DNA of 64,000 nucleotides from BOG-908 sp965198825 (GTDB lineage Bacteria > Pseudomonadota > Alphaproteobacteria > Acetobacterales > Acetobacteraceae). The notes under the pieces were generated by a model. That model was not told the DNA's origin. It was given only the letters and a program-made list of their open reading frames with translations, and searched no databases. Both the position numbers and the translations under genes were made by a program. Below are positions 52,604 through 61,813 of the stretch, piece by piece. The DNA lies in assembly GCA_965198825.1 (NCBI GenBank), contig CBDAQB010000002.1, forward strand, positions 558,001-622,000. Reading direction: 5' to 3'. The first letter of the stretch is position 1. Each line of letters opens with the position of its first letter.

Positions 52604-53020
52604 TCAGGCGGCCGGAGCCGCGTGGGCTTTCAGGTCTTCGAGGTCGCAGGAGAAGAGGGCGGCTTCGTGGGTGGCGGCGAGAACGACGGCCGGGGCGCAG
52701 CCTGCCTCGAAAGCCTCCTGCCAGCGAGGGGCGCAGAGGCACCATTGGTCGCCTGGTTTCAGGCCGGCAAAGCCGAACTCGGGGCGCGGGGTCGAGAGGT
52801 CATTGCCCTGCGTGCGGCTGAAGGCGAGGAAGCCGGCGGTGACCTGGGCGCAGACGGTGTGGCTGCCGGCGTCGCCCGGTCCGGTGTCGCAGCAGCCATT
52901 GCGGTAGAAGCCGGTGACGGGGTCCAGCGAGCAGCTTTGCAGCGGGCCGCCGAGCACGTTGCGCGCACCCCCTGGACCGCCTCCTGGACCACCGCCGCCT
53001 GATGTGACGTCGAGGGGCAT
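52604..53020 (-). CDS. DUF2237 family protein
   Basis: 138 residues. The family pattern is clear: NVLGGPLQSCSLDPVTGFYR (the core), NGCCDTGPGDAGSHTVCA, FLAFSRTQGNDLSTPRPEFG (shown in part), and WCLCAPRWQEA. It has seven conserved-looking cysteines and may bind a metal or carry a disulfide network; its biochemical role is unknown. A Gly-rich N-terminus (MPLDVTSGGGGPGGG) precedes the domain. It is six bases from the small membrane protein gene, so they are likely cotranscribed. Confidence 0.85.
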   Translation of the reverse strand: MPLDVTSGGGGPGGGPGGARNVLGGPLQSCSLDPVTGFYRNGCCDTGPGDAGSHTVCAQVTAGFLAFSRTQGNDLSTPRPEFGFAGLKPGDQWCLCAPRWQEAFEAGCAPAVVLAATHEAALFSCDLEDLKAHAAPAA

Positions 53021-53057
53021 GTGCGAGATCTCCCGTGCCTGTGGAGCTGAGGCGGGT

Positions 53058-53249
53058 TCAGTGCTGACGGGTTAGCAGGATGAGGGCGATGATCGCCAGC
53101 GCCACGCCTTGCAGCAGAACGCGCGCGCGCATCAGGGCGTTGGAGCGCCGCGGATCGCCGCCGCGCACCAGGCCGAACATGCCTGCGCCGAGAACGCCGA
53201 GCAGCGCGAGCATGACCACGCCGAGGAGGATGGATAGGACCGTTGACAT
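53058..53249 (-). CDS. twin-transmembrane small protein (HIG1-like)
   Basis: 63 residues: two helices (VLSILLGVVMLALLGVLGAG and ARVLLQGVALAIIALILLT) around the signature FGLVRGGDPRRSNALMR. This is the bacterial twin transmembrane/HIG1-type small protein seen in many alphaproteobacteria; related HIG1 proteins bind cytochrome oxidase in mitochondria, but no role is established here. ATG 53249 is used; a longer reading to 53291 adds 14 unlikely residues. It is divergent from the MscS gene. Confidence 0.8.
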   Translation of the reverse strand: MSTVLSILLGVVMLALLGVLGAGMFGLVRGGDPRRSNALMRARVLLQGVALAIIALILLTRQH

Positions 53250-53347
53250 CGCTCCGACATAAGCTGGTCCGCCGCCTTGTGCACCCCGCATGGTGCGTCG
53301 AGGGGTTGTTGACAGCGTTCGGCCGCGGGTGTTGCAGGCTGCCTGGC

Positions 53348-55792
53348 ATGCCCATGATCCCTGGCCGTGCCATCATCCTGGCGACGATCCTGCCGCTCGT
53401 CCTGCTCCTAGGTCTGTCGCGTCCTGCCGGGGCGCAGGGACTCCCGATCGCCGTGTCTCCTGCGCCGGCCGCCCCGGCCGCCGATGCGGCGGCGTCGAAG
53501 CTGACGCCCCAGGAGACCCAGCTGGTGCTGGACGTACTCAACGATCCGGTGAAGCGGGCCGCCTTCGCCGCCACGCTGCAGACCATGGTGAAGGCGACCA
53601 AGGTTGCCGCCCCCGCTCCCGCCAAGCCGGCCGTGCCGCTGGCGCCTGACAGCGTCGGCGCACAGCTCCTGAACGACGGCACGCATTGGCTTTCCGGCTT
53701 GTCCGGCCAGCTTGCTGCCTTCGGCAAGGTCATGGGCGATCTCCCGAGCGTCTGGCGCTTCACCGTCCACACGGCGGAAGATCCGGCGCTGCGGGCGCGT
53801 GCGCTGCAGGCGGGCTGGCGTCTGGCGGCCGTGTTGCTGGCGGCTGGGCTGCTCGAATGGGGCGCCTACTGGCTGTTGCGCCGGCCCACGAATGCGCTCG
53901 CCACGCACGGCCCGGCGGCGACGGCCGCGGCCGAGCCCTTGCCGACGGATGAGGTTGCGGCCGACGGCCTTCACCCCGAGGATTCCGAAGAGCACCGCGA
54001 ACATGTGGAACATGTGATCAAGCGTCGCCGGTTCCGCCGCACGGTGCGGACGATGCAGCGGCTGCCGTTCGTGCTCATGCGTTTCGTGCTCGACCTGATA
54101 CCGCTCGGCGTGTTCCTGGCCGTAGGCTACGCCGGCATGCTGTTCGCGCCGCCAGGTGTCGAGGATGTGCTGCAGGCGGCGGTCGTGGCTTACGCCGTGT
54201 GCCGCGTGGCAACCTGCGTGACGCGCCTGTTTGTCTCGCCCGATGCACCGAGCCTTCGGCTTGTGCACCTGACGGACCAGGGGGCGGCCTACGCCGTCGT
54301 GTGGGTCAGGCGGATCTTCGCGCTCGGCGCGTTCGGGTTCGCTGCAAGCCAGATCGGCCTGCTGTTCGGGCTTCCTGCACCGGCAAACGACGCCTTCCTC
54401 AAGGCCGTGTTCCTGCTGGTCCACCTCTTCCTGGTCATCATCGTGCTGCAGTGCCGGGCGCCCATGGCCGCCCTCATCAGCGGCCCCGCGGGCCGTCGCG
54501 GCGTGGGTGCCAGGGTGCGTTATCGGCTGGCGACCGTTTGGCACCTGATCGCCATCTTCTACATCATGGGCCTTTGGATGGTCTGGGCCGCAGAGGTGCG
54601 CCACGGCTACCTGCGCATCTGGCATCTGTTCCTCATCACCTGCGGCGTGCTGATCGTGGCGCGTCTGGTGAGCATCCTGGTGCTCGGAGGACTCGACCGC
54701 ACCTTCCGGATCTCGCCCGAGCTCTCCGCGCGCTATCCGGGCCTGGAGAAGCGCGCGAACCGCTATTATCCGGTGCTGCGCGGAACAGTCACGGCGGTGA
54801 TCTTTCTCGTGACCGCCCTCGCCCTGCTGCAGTGCTACGGGGTGCAGACCCTGACCTGGTTCAGGGCCAATGCGCTCGGCGGCCGGCTGGTGTCTGCAAC
54901 CGTGACCATCCTCATAGCCGCGCTGGTGGCGGTTGCGGTTTGGGAAATCGTCAACTCGATCATGGACCGTCAGCTTGGCCGGCTGACCCGCGAAGGACAG
55001 ATGGTGAAATCGGCGCGTCTGAGGACGCTGCTGCCGATCTTGCGCACCGTCCTGTCTGCATCGCTGCTCGGCATATTCGGCCTCACCGCGCTCTCGGAAA
55101 TCGGCGTGAACATCGCACCATTGTTGGCCGGCGCCGGCATCCTCGGCGTGGCGATCGGCTTCGGCTCGCAGAAGCTGGTGCAGGATTTCATCACCGGGAT
55201 CTTCCTGCTGCTGGAGAACGCCATGCAGGTGGGCGACTGGGTGACTGTCGCGAGCCTTTCAGGCTCTGTCGAAAATCTCTCCATCCGCACCATGCGGCTG
55301 CGCGCCGGCGACGGTTCCGTTCACATCATTCCGTTCAGTTCCGTCTCCACCGTCACCAACGTCAACCGCGGCATCGGCAACGCGGCCGTCAGCGTGAACG
55401 TGCCGCTCGACGAGGACACCGACCACGTGGGCGCCGTGCTCGGCGAGATCGCGCGCGAAATGCGCGACGAACGGCGGTTCGCAGACATGATGCGAAGCGA
55501 TTTGCAGCTCTGGGGCGTGGACAAGGTGGATGCCGGCGTCGTCACCGTCGTGGGACAGATCGTTTGTACGGACAGTGGGCGGTGGGCAGTCCAGCGCGAA
55601 TTCAACCGCCGCATGAACATCCGTTTTCGCGAGGCTGGCATTCGCATCGCCACGCCTGTGCAGACGGTCTATAACCATATTGCACAGCAGCCGGAGAAGC
55701 CGGTGCGCAACGCGTCCGCCATCTCGGCGCCGGCTTCCGCCGACCAGCTGCGTGAATCACCGCCACCCGCGGCATTGGGGAATACGTCTTAG
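53348..55792 (+). CDS. large MscS-type mechanosensitive channel
   Basis: About 814 residues: signal peptide (RAIILATILPLVLLLGLS), a periplasmic N-terminal region to about residue 140, some eleven membrane helices, and a C-terminal MscS core. The core pore helix region is LLAGAGILGVAIGFGSQKLV followed by QDFITGIFLLLENAMQVGDWV and the cytoplasmic beta domain (IPFSSVSTVTNVNRG). It resembles YbdG/YbiO-like large MscS proteins that relieve osmotic stress. ATG 53348 (MPMIPGRA) is preferred to a longer start since the signal peptide begins there. The stop abuts the next gene. Confidence 0.87.
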   Translation: MPMIPGRAIILATILPLVLLLGLSRPAGAQGLPIAVSPAPAAPAADAAASKLTPQETQLVLDVLNDPVKRAAFAATLQTMVKATKVAAPAPAKPAVPLAPDSVGAQLLNDGTHWLSGLSGQLAAFGKVMGDLPSVWRFTVHTAEDPALRARALQAGWRLAAVLLAAGLLEWGAYWLLRRPTNALATHGPAATAAAEPLPTDEVAADGLHPEDSEEHREHVEHVIKRRRFRRTVRTMQRLPFVLMRFVLDLIPLGVFLAVGYAGMLFAPPGVEDVLQAAVVAYAVCRVATCVTRLFVSPDAPSLRLVHLTDQGAAYAVVWVRRIFALGAFGFAASQIGLLFGLPAPANDAFLKAVFLLVHLFLVIIVLQCRAPMAALISGPAGRRGVGARVRYRLATVWHLIAIFYIMGLWMVWAAEVRHGYLRIWHLFLITCGVLIVARLVSILVLGGLDRTFRISPELSARYPGLEKRANRYYPVLRGTVTAVIFLVTALALLQCYGVQTLTWFRANALGGRLVSATVTILIAALVAVAVWEIVNSIMDRQLGRLTREGQMVKSARLRTLLPILRTVLSASLLGIFGLTALSEIGVNIAPLLAGAGILGVAIGFGSQKLVQDFITGIFLLLENAMQVGDWVTVASLSGSVENLSIRTMRLRAGDGSVHIIPFSSVSTVTNVNRGIGNAAVSVNVPLDEDTDHVGAVLGEIAREMRDERRFADMMRSDLQLWGVDKVDAGVVTVVGQIVCTDSGRWAVQREFNRRMNIRFREAGIRIATPVQTVYNHIAQQPEKPVRNASAISAPASADQLRESPPPAALGNTS

Positions 55793-56512
55793 ATGCAGGA
55801 TTTGGGTGATGTCGAACGTGCGCTGACGACGGAAGGGTTTGCTCACGCCCCCGCGCCGCTGATGAAGCGCCTTCTGGAGAACGCAGGCCTCCTGGAATGG
55901 GACTCGTTCGCTGCGAGCTGGGACGATCTCGGCATGGACACCTACATGGCCGATGGCGGCCGCTACCGCCGCCGGCGGCATGCCGTGTTCTCCGCCAGTG
56001 CAGCAGGCGTACGCCGAAAGGCACACCAGCCGCATTACCAAAGCCGCGACTACAACCCCCTCAATGGCGGCCTGAAACGCTGGTTCGATCCCGTGCGCGA
56101 CGAGATCGCCAACCATCCTGCTCTCGCCGCCATCTTCAGCACCTGCCAGACGATGTTCGAGGGATGCACGCCGCCGCGCATGCGTCCGGCTTCCTGGCAT
56201 ATCGAAATGCACCAGTTCAGGGTTGAAGCCAGGGCAGGGGAGGCGGGTCAGCCGACGCCCGAGGGCATGCATCGCGACGGCGTCGATTGGGTGCTCGTCA
56301 TGCTCGTGCGTCGGCAGAACGTGGCAAGCGGCGAAACGACGATCTTCGATCTCTCCAAGAAGCCGCTCGGAAGTTTCACACTTGCCGAGCCGATGGAGAC
56401 CGCGCTCGTTGACGACAGCCGCGTCTATCATGGTGTCACCGCGATAGAGCCGATCGATGCCGGCGCCCCTGCGTTTCGTGACGTTCTCGTGGTGACTTTC
56501 AGGCATGAATAA
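55793..56512 (+). CDS. 2OG-Fe(II) dioxygenase family protein
   Basis: 239 residues, matching the 2OG-Fe dioxygenase family that includes amino-acid hydroxylases of the IDO/BsmA type. The metal site is visible as PEGMHRDGVDWVLVMLV (His and Asp), with DDSRVYHGVTAI as the distal His and a downstream Arg in VVTFRHE. It should hydroxylate or oxidise a small molecule, perhaps a free amino acid, using 2-oxoglutarate; the substrate is inferred only from relatives. The start immediately follows the MscS stop, and the next gene overlaps it by eight bases. Confidence 0.82.
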   Translation: MQDLGDVERALTTEGFAHAPAPLMKRLLENAGLLEWDSFAASWDDLGMDTYMADGGRYRRRRHAVFSASAAGVRRKAHQPHYQSRDYNPLNGGLKRWFDPVRDEIANHPALAAIFSTCQTMFEGCTPPRMRPASWHIEMHQFRVEARAGEAGQPTPEGMHRDGVDWVLVMLVRRQNVASGETTIFDLSKKPLGSFTLAEPMETALVDDSRVYHGVTAIEPIDAGAPAFRDVLVVTFRHE

Positions 56513-56924
56513 ACTCGTTGTCGTATCGTGCGCCATCTTGCTGGGCGCGGCTGCGCCGGACGTTTCCGTAACCTCTCCTTGGGCACGGGCAACCGCACCT
56601 GGTCAGACTCAGGCGGTCGCTTATCTGCAAATCATGAGTACGGGCGACGATCGTTTAACCAGCGTCGAGAGTGCCAACGGCATGGCCATGCTGCACCGGT
56701 CGGTGAGCCATGGCGGCATGTCGGACATGCAGGATGTGGATTCGGTGGCATTGCCCGCGGGAAAATTGGTTCCTTTGGCGCCCGGCGGCACGCACATCAT
56801 GCTGATGGATCTGCCTCATGGGCTGACAGCTGGCGGAAGTGTTCGGCTCACGTTGCATTTCGCAAAAGCGGCGCCTGTGCAGGTGGTGGCGCCGGTGCTG
56901 CCTATCGGGTCGCACGGTCCTTGA
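56505..56924 (+). CDS. periplasmic copper chaperone PCu(A)C
   Basis: 139 residues with a short signal peptide (MNKLVVVSCAILLGAAA). The copper ligands follow the family H(M)X10MX21HXM layout: MLHRSVSHGGMSDM, then GGTHIMLMDL. PCu(A)C delivers copper to the CuA site of cytochrome oxidase, and the next gene encodes Sco1, its usual partner. It overlaps the dioxygenase gene by eight bases and the Sco1 start by three, so all are coupled. Confidence 0.87.
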   Translation: MNKLVVVSCAILLGAAAPDVSVTSPWARATAPGQTQAVAYLQIMSTGDDRLTSVESANGMAMLHRSVSHGGMSDMQDVDSVALPAGKLVPLAPGGTHIMLMDLPHGLTAGGSVRLTLHFAKAAPVQVVAPVLPIGSHGP

Positions 56925-57499
56925 AGCGCGCGCTCCTCGCAGGATCCGTCGTCGCCCTGGCGCTGGCGGCCCTATTCTTGATCACCCGGCCGCGCGCACT
57001 GGACGGACAAAGCGCCATTTCCATTGGCGGCCCTTTCACCCTGGTTGACGGCGGAAAACACGCCGTGACCGACCGCGACTTTCGCGGCAAGTGGATGCTG
57101 ATCTACTTCGGCTACACGCACTGCCCGGATGTGTGCCCGACGACGCTTGGCGGCATTGCCGAGGGAATCACCAAAATGCCGGCCGGGGACCAGGGACGTA
57201 TCGTGCCGATCTTCATCACCGTGGATCCCGAGCGCGACACGCCAGACATCGTGGGGAGCTACGCGCATGCCTTCGGGCCAGAGTTCGTGGGGCTCACAGG
57301 AAGTGTCGGCGAAGTTCAGCACGTTGAGGCAGAATTCAGGGTCTATGCTCAGAAGCACGCTCTGAAAAACGGCGACTACGCGATGGACCATAGTTCGGTC
57401 ATCTATGTCATGGGGCCGGACGGTAAATTCGCGGGCGTGCTGGATGACACGATGGCGCCAGCAGCGATGGCGGCGCAATTGATCAAGCTCGGGGCTTAA
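56921..57499 (+). CDS. Sco1/SenC copper-binding protein for cytochrome oxidase assembly
   Basis: 192 residues, membrane anchored by residues 4-22 (LLAGSVVALALAALFLI). The thioredoxin fold carries the copper/redox motif HCPDVCPTTL (CX3C) and the distal His in YAMDHSSVIYV, so all ligands are intact. With PCu(A)C it assembles the CuA centre. TTG 56921 overlaps the upstream stop (TTGA) and gives the family-type N-terminus; no ATG is available in that position. Confidence 0.9.
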   Translation: MKRALLAGSVVALALAALFLITRPRALDGQSAISIGGPFTLVDGGKHAVTDRDFRGKWMLIYFGYTHCPDVCPTTLGGIAEGITKMPAGDQGRIVPIFITVDPERDTPDIVGSYAHAFGPEFVGLTGSVGEVQHVEAEFRVYAQKHALKNGDYAMDHSSVIYVMGPDGKFAGVLDDTMAPAAMAAQLIKLGA

Positions 57500-57543
57500 A
57501 CAATCGTAGCCGTGGCCAAACGGCACAACAAGGGAGCGAGGCA

Positions 57544-58509
57544 ATGACCAGGCGTTCTGTGTCCAACGGCAATGTTACTCTGTCTGTGCAGGTGGAAGGC
57601 GACGGGCCGCTGGTCATTCTCATGCATGGCTGGCCCGAGCTCGGGTTGTCATGGCGACACCAGGTGCCGGCGCTGGCCGCCGCGGGCTACCGCGTGGCAG
57701 TGCCCGACATGCGCGGCTACGGTGCATCGGACAAGCCCGCCGCCGCCGAGGCCTACACGCTCGACACCATAGCGAACGACATGGCGGCGATCGCGGAGTC
57801 GCTCGGCGCCGCCAAATGGTTTTCCGTTGGGCACGACTGGGGAGCGCCCGCGGCCTGGCGCTGCGCCTTGCGATTTCCGGAGCAGGTGGCGGCCGTCTTC
57901 TGCCTCAGCGTTCCACACAGCAAGCCGCCGCCAGTGCCATTCTTCCAGATCATCGACGCGGTTTATCCGGACCGCTTCTTTTACATGCGCTATTTCCAGG
58001 AGCCGGGCGTGGCCGAGAAGGAGTTTGCCGATGCGGACATGGCCGCCGCACTCAAGCGTATCTACTACATGGGAAGTGGCGAAGGCGTCGCCGCGCGCTC
58101 CGGCAGGCATGTGCCGCGTGATTCAACGATGCTCGCGAGCATGGACGATCCGCCGGCGGCCCCCCTCAGCTTTATGTCGGACCAGGAACTCGATGCCTAT
58201 GCCTCAGCGTTCAAAGCCGGCGGCATGCAGGGACCGTTGAACTGGTATCGTAACTTCGACCGCAACGCAGCGGACGCAAAAGCCTACGGCGACAACATCA
58301 TCCGCCAGCCTTCAGGCTTTCTGGCCGGCGACCGCGAACTGGTTCTGGCCATGCTGCCCGGCCAGCTCGAGAACATGCGTGCGCTCACGGCCGATCTCCG
58401 TGTCGAGAAGATCATCCCCGGCACTGGGCACTGGATACAGCAGGAGAGTCCGGACGAGACAAACGCCGCGCTGACAGGCTTCCTCGACAGCAACAGGGAT
58501 CGTCTGTGA
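57544..58509 (+). CDS. alpha/beta hydrolase, epoxide-hydrolase-like
   Basis: 321 residues. The oxyanion loop is HGWPELGLSWRHQ, the nucleophile elbow is GHDWGAPAAW with Asp as nucleophile, as in epoxide hydrolases and haloalkane dehalogenases, and the His is in GTGHWIQQE. A cap-domain Tyr in RIYYMGSG could assist epoxide opening. The exact substrate is unknown. GGGAGCGAGG before ATG 57544 supports the start. It overlaps the putA start by four bases (GTGA). Confidence 0.86.
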   Translation: MTRRSVSNGNVTLSVQVEGDGPLVILMHGWPELGLSWRHQVPALAAAGYRVAVPDMRGYGASDKPAAAEAYTLDTIANDMAAIAESLGAAKWFSVGHDWGAPAAWRCALRFPEQVAAVFCLSVPHSKPPPVPFFQIIDAVYPDRFFYMRYFQEPGVAEKEFADADMAAALKRIYYMGSGEGVAARSGRHVPRDSTMLASMDDPPAAPLSFMSDQELDAYASAFKAGGMQGPLNWYRNFDRNAADAKAYGDNIIRQPSGFLAGDRELVLAMLPGQLENMRALTADLRVEKIIPGTGHWIQQESPDETNAALTGFLDSNRDRL

Positions 58510-61500
58510 GCGTCATTTCGCCGTTCCGGCCGCCCTACTCTCCCGATGACGCGGCGCTTGCCCGCGGTTTCCTGGCGAACGCCGCACTTGCCCCAGAGCG
58601 CGAAGCACGTGTGGACGAGGAGGCGCGGCGGCTCATCGGCGCCATTCGCACGAGTGCTGCCGGCATAGGCGGCATCGAGGCGCTTTTGCGTGAATATGCC
58701 TTGTCCACGCCTGAAGGTCTGGCGCTCATGGTGCTCGCCGAAGGGCTGCTGCGCGTGCCTGACGATGCGACTGCGGACCGGCTCATCGAAGACAAGCTAG
58801 GGCAGGGCGGGTTCGCCGACGGCGGGCGCCAGGGTGAGACGCTGCTGGTGAACGCCTCTGCCTGGGCCTTGGGATTCTCAGCGAGGCTGATAGGGCCTTC
58901 GGACACGCCGGAGGGCATCCTGCGCGGCGTCGTGCGCCGGCTTGGCTTGCCAACCGTGCGCGGCGCGCTGCGTCAGGCGATGCGCGTGATGGGCAATCAT
59001 TTCGTGCTTGGCCAAACGATCGACGAAGCACTCGGCCGCGCCGGATCGCGCGCAGGCAAAGTCTTCCGCTACAGCTTCGACATGCTGGGTGAAGGGGCGC
59101 GCACGGCGCACGATGCAGAACGCTACCAGGCCAGTTACGCAGCCGCGATCGAGGCGATCGGCCGCGCGGCAGGAAACCGGCCGCTTCCCGATCGTCCAGG
59201 CATCAGCGTCAAACTATCGGCGTTGCATCCGCGCTACGAAGCGGTTTCGCGCGAACGCGTCATGGCGGAACTGGTGCCGCGTGTGCGCGAACTCGCGCGT
59301 GCGGCGTGCATACGCGGGCTGAATTTCACCATCGATGCAGAAGAGGCCGACCGGCTCGAGCTGTCTCTCGATGTTCTGGCGGCCGTCGCCGAGGATCGCA
59401 TGCTGGCGGGATGGGATGGCTTCGGTTTGGCCATCCAGGCTTACGGCAAACGCGCCCTCGCCGTCATCGACTGGGTAGGCGAACTCGCAACGGCGCTCGA
59501 CCGGCGTTTCATGGTTCGCCTGGTCAAAGGTGCTTACTGGGACACGGAGGTCAAGCGCGCGCAGGAGCGCGGCCTGGATGATTACCCGGTGTTCACACGC
59601 AAGCCGATGACCGACCTCAGCTACATGGCCTGTGCGGAGCGCCTGCTTGCGCAGCGCCCGCGTATTTACCCGCAGTTCGCAACACACAACGCGCTGACCG
59701 TAGCGTCGGTCATGGAGCGTGCCGGGAACGGGGAGCCGGGCACCGATGGCGGCTACGAGTTTCAACGCCTGCACGGCATGGGCGACGCGCTTTATGCAGC
59801 GCTGCTCGAGCGTCATCCCGGTGCCGCTGTGCGGACTTACGCGCCTGTCGGCGTGCACCGTGATCTCCTCGCCTATCTGGTAAGGCGCCTTCTCGAGAAT
59901 GGGGCAAACTCATCCTTTGTCTCGGTGGCGGCAGACAACGCCGTGCCTGTCGAAAACCTTCTGCGCAGGCCTGCTGAACTTGTCGGGACGCCGGATCAGG
60001 CGAGACCGCGCAATCTGCCGCTTCCGGCGGCTCTGTTCGGCGCCAGGCGCAAGAACTCCGCTGGCGTGGAATTCGGGCATGCCGAAGCTCTGAGTGGCCT
60101 GCTCAGTGATGTAGAAAAACAGAGTGGTCCAGCAAAGGCCGCACCGATCGTGGACGGCCAGGTGCTGTCGGGCACGTCGCGCCCATGCCTGTCACCGATC
60201 GACGGCGTTCGGGTCATCGGCGAAGTCATCGACGCCACCGGCGCGCAGGCCGATAATGCCATGCGTGCAGCACGGCTTGGCTTTCGCGCCTGGGCCGCAA
60301 CGCCTGTCGAACAACGCGCACAGGCGCTGGAGCGCGCTGCGGAGCAGGTGCAAGCGGCCCGCGGCCGCTTGCTGGCTCTTCTGGCTAACGAAGGTGGCAA
60401 AACGCTCGATGACGGGCTCGCGGAACTACGCGAGGCGGTGGATTTCTGCCGCTACTACGCTGCCGAAGCCCGTGATGTGTTCGGCGAAGGCGACAGCCTG
60501 CCCGGCCCGACGGGCGAGACAAATACGCTGCGCCGCCGCGGGCGAGGCGTGTTCGTCTGTGTCTCGCCCTGGAACTTTCCTCTCGCCATCTTCGTGGGGC
60601 AGATCGCCGCGGCCCTCGCGGCCGGCAATACCGTCGTCGCCAAACCGGCGGAACAGACACCGCTCATCGCAGCCGAGGCCGTAAGGATCCTGCATGCAGC
60701 TGGCATTCCGAAGACCGCGCTCCATCTGATCCCCGGCGACGGCACGATCGGCGCGCATCTCATCGGTCACCCGGCAGTCGCCGGCGTGGCTTTTACCGGC
60801 TCCACCGCGGCCGCCTGGTCGATCAACCGGGCCCTCGCCGCGAAGCAAGGCCCGATCGTGCCGCTCATCGCCGAGACCGGTGGTATCAACGTCATGATCG
60901 TGGACGCAACGGCGCTGCCTGAACAGGTGGTCGATGACGCCGTGACCAGCGCCTTCCGTTCCGCCGGGCAGCGCTGCTCGGCGCTCCGCTTGCTCGCGGT
61001 GCAGGAGGATGTCGCCGACCGGGTCATCGCCATGCTGGCTGGTGCAGCCGCGGAACTTCGCATCGGTGACCCACGGGATCCGGCCACCCACGCCGGCCCG
61101 GTGATCGACAAGGAAGCCAAGGATCGCCTCGACTCCCACATAGAGGCCATGTCCAGGCAAGCTACCCGGCACTATGCCGGAACCGCGCCGTCTCAAGGCT
61201 TCTATGTGGCGCCACATATCTTCGAACTTGCCCAATTGCACGACCTTGCCGAGGAGGTGTTTGGGCCGATCCTGCACGTTATCCGCTACAAGGCATCCGG
61301 GCTGGACAGCCTTCTCGACAGCATCGATGCCAGCGGCTACGGCCTGACTCTCGGCATCCACACGCGCATCGATGCGCTTGCCACCAGGATCGCCGCGCGC
61401 CTCGCCGTGGGCAACGTCTATGTCAATCGCAACATGATCGGCGCCGTCGTCGGCGTGCAGCCGTTTGGCGGCTCTGGTCTTTCGGGGACCGGGCCCAAGG

Positions 61501-61604
61501 CGGGCGGTCCCGATTACCTGCGGCGGTTCGGGGTGGAGCAGACGATCAGCATTAATACCGCGGCGGCTGGGGGAGATGCTGCGCTGTTGTCTACTGAGGA
61601 GTAG
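58506..61604 (+). CDS. putA: bifunctional proline dehydrogenase / P5C dehydrogenase PutA
   Basis: 1032 residues. The proline dehydrogenase (FAD barrel) domain occupies about 60-470 with AIEAIGRAAGN, GISVKLSALHPRYE and RLVKGAYWDTEVKRAQ. The aldehyde dehydrogenase domain occupies about 520-1010 with CVSPWNFPLAIFVGQIA, general base Glu in PLIAETGG and catalytic Cys in SAGQRCSALRLL. It oxidises proline to glutamate through a channelled intermediate. The N-terminal ribbon-helix-helix DNA-binding domain of E. coli PutA is absent, so it is enzymatic only. GTG 58506 overlaps the preceding stop. Its TAG stop is the first base of repeat copy 15. Confidence 0.95.
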   Translation: MSVISPFRPPYSPDDAALARGFLANAALAPEREARVDEEARRLIGAIRTSAAGIGGIEALLREYALSTPEGLALMVLAEGLLRVPDDATADRLIEDKLGQGGFADGGRQGETLLVNASAWALGFSARLIGPSDTPEGILRGVVRRLGLPTVRGALRQAMRVMGNHFVLGQTIDEALGRAGSRAGKVFRYSFDMLGEGARTAHDAERYQASYAAAIEAIGRAAGNRPLPDRPGISVKLSALHPRYEAVSRERVMAELVPRVRELARAACIRGLNFTIDAEEADRLELSLDVLAAVAEDRMLAGWDGFGLAIQAYGKRALAVIDWVGELATALDRRFMVRLVKGAYWDTEVKRAQERGLDDYPVFTRKPMTDLSYMACAERLLAQRPRIYPQFATHNALTVASVMERAGNGEPGTDGGYEFQRLHGMGDALYAALLERHPGAAVRTYAPVGVHRDLLAYLVRRLLENGANSSFVSVAADNAVPVENLLRRPAELVGTPDQARPRNLPLPAALFGARRKNSAGVEFGHAEALSGLLSDVEKQSGPAKAAPIVDGQVLSGTSRPCLSPIDGVRVIGEVIDATGAQADNAMRAARLGFRAWAATPVEQRAQALERAAEQVQAARGRLLALLANEGGKTLDDGLAELREAVDFCRYYAAEARDVFGEGDSLPGPTGETNTLRRRGRGVFVCVSPWNFPLAIFVGQIAAALAAGNTVVAKPAEQTPLIAAEAVRILHAAGIPKTALHLIPGDGTIGAHLIGHPAVAGVAFTGSTAAAWSINRALAAKQGPIVPLIAETGGINVMIVDATALPEQVVDDAVTSAFRSAGQRCSALRLLAVQEDVADRVIAMLAGAAAELRIGDPRDPATHAGPVIDKEAKDRLDSHIEAMSRQATRHYAGTAPSQGFYVAPHIFELAQLHDLAEEVFGPILHVIRYKASGLDSLLDSIDASGYGLTLGIHTRIDALATRIAARLAVGNVYVNRNMIGAVVGVQPFGGSGLSGTGPKAGGPDYLRRFGVEQTISINTAAAGGDAALLSTEE

Positions 61605-61738
61605 GAAGCAGGATCTTCTTTTTTGAAAAAAAGAAGCAAAAAACTTTTAGACCTTTAGGCTGAGCGTTTCCACACATCTTGGTCCCAAGCCCCAAAAAGG
61701 TTTTGGTTCTTTTTTTCAAAAAAGAACGCGCTTTCTAC
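61602..61738. repeat. composite inverted repeat, copy 15
   Basis: Beta arm left, alpha arm right, centre reversed (ACACATCTTGGTCCCA), a combination seen in no other copy here. It begins in the putA TAG stop codon; the next gene is codirectional. Confidence 0.92.
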
Positions 61739-61813
61739 CCCATCCGCAAGATTTCCTTGACGCAGCCGTAATAACCGGAGATCGTTACAAAAACACGGCT
61801 GGTGGCGTCCCCG

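Noticed and set aside
9077..61738. CRISPR array
   Set aside because: The repeats are kilobases apart, palindromic and tied to gene ends; there is no regular spacer arrangement and no cas gene.
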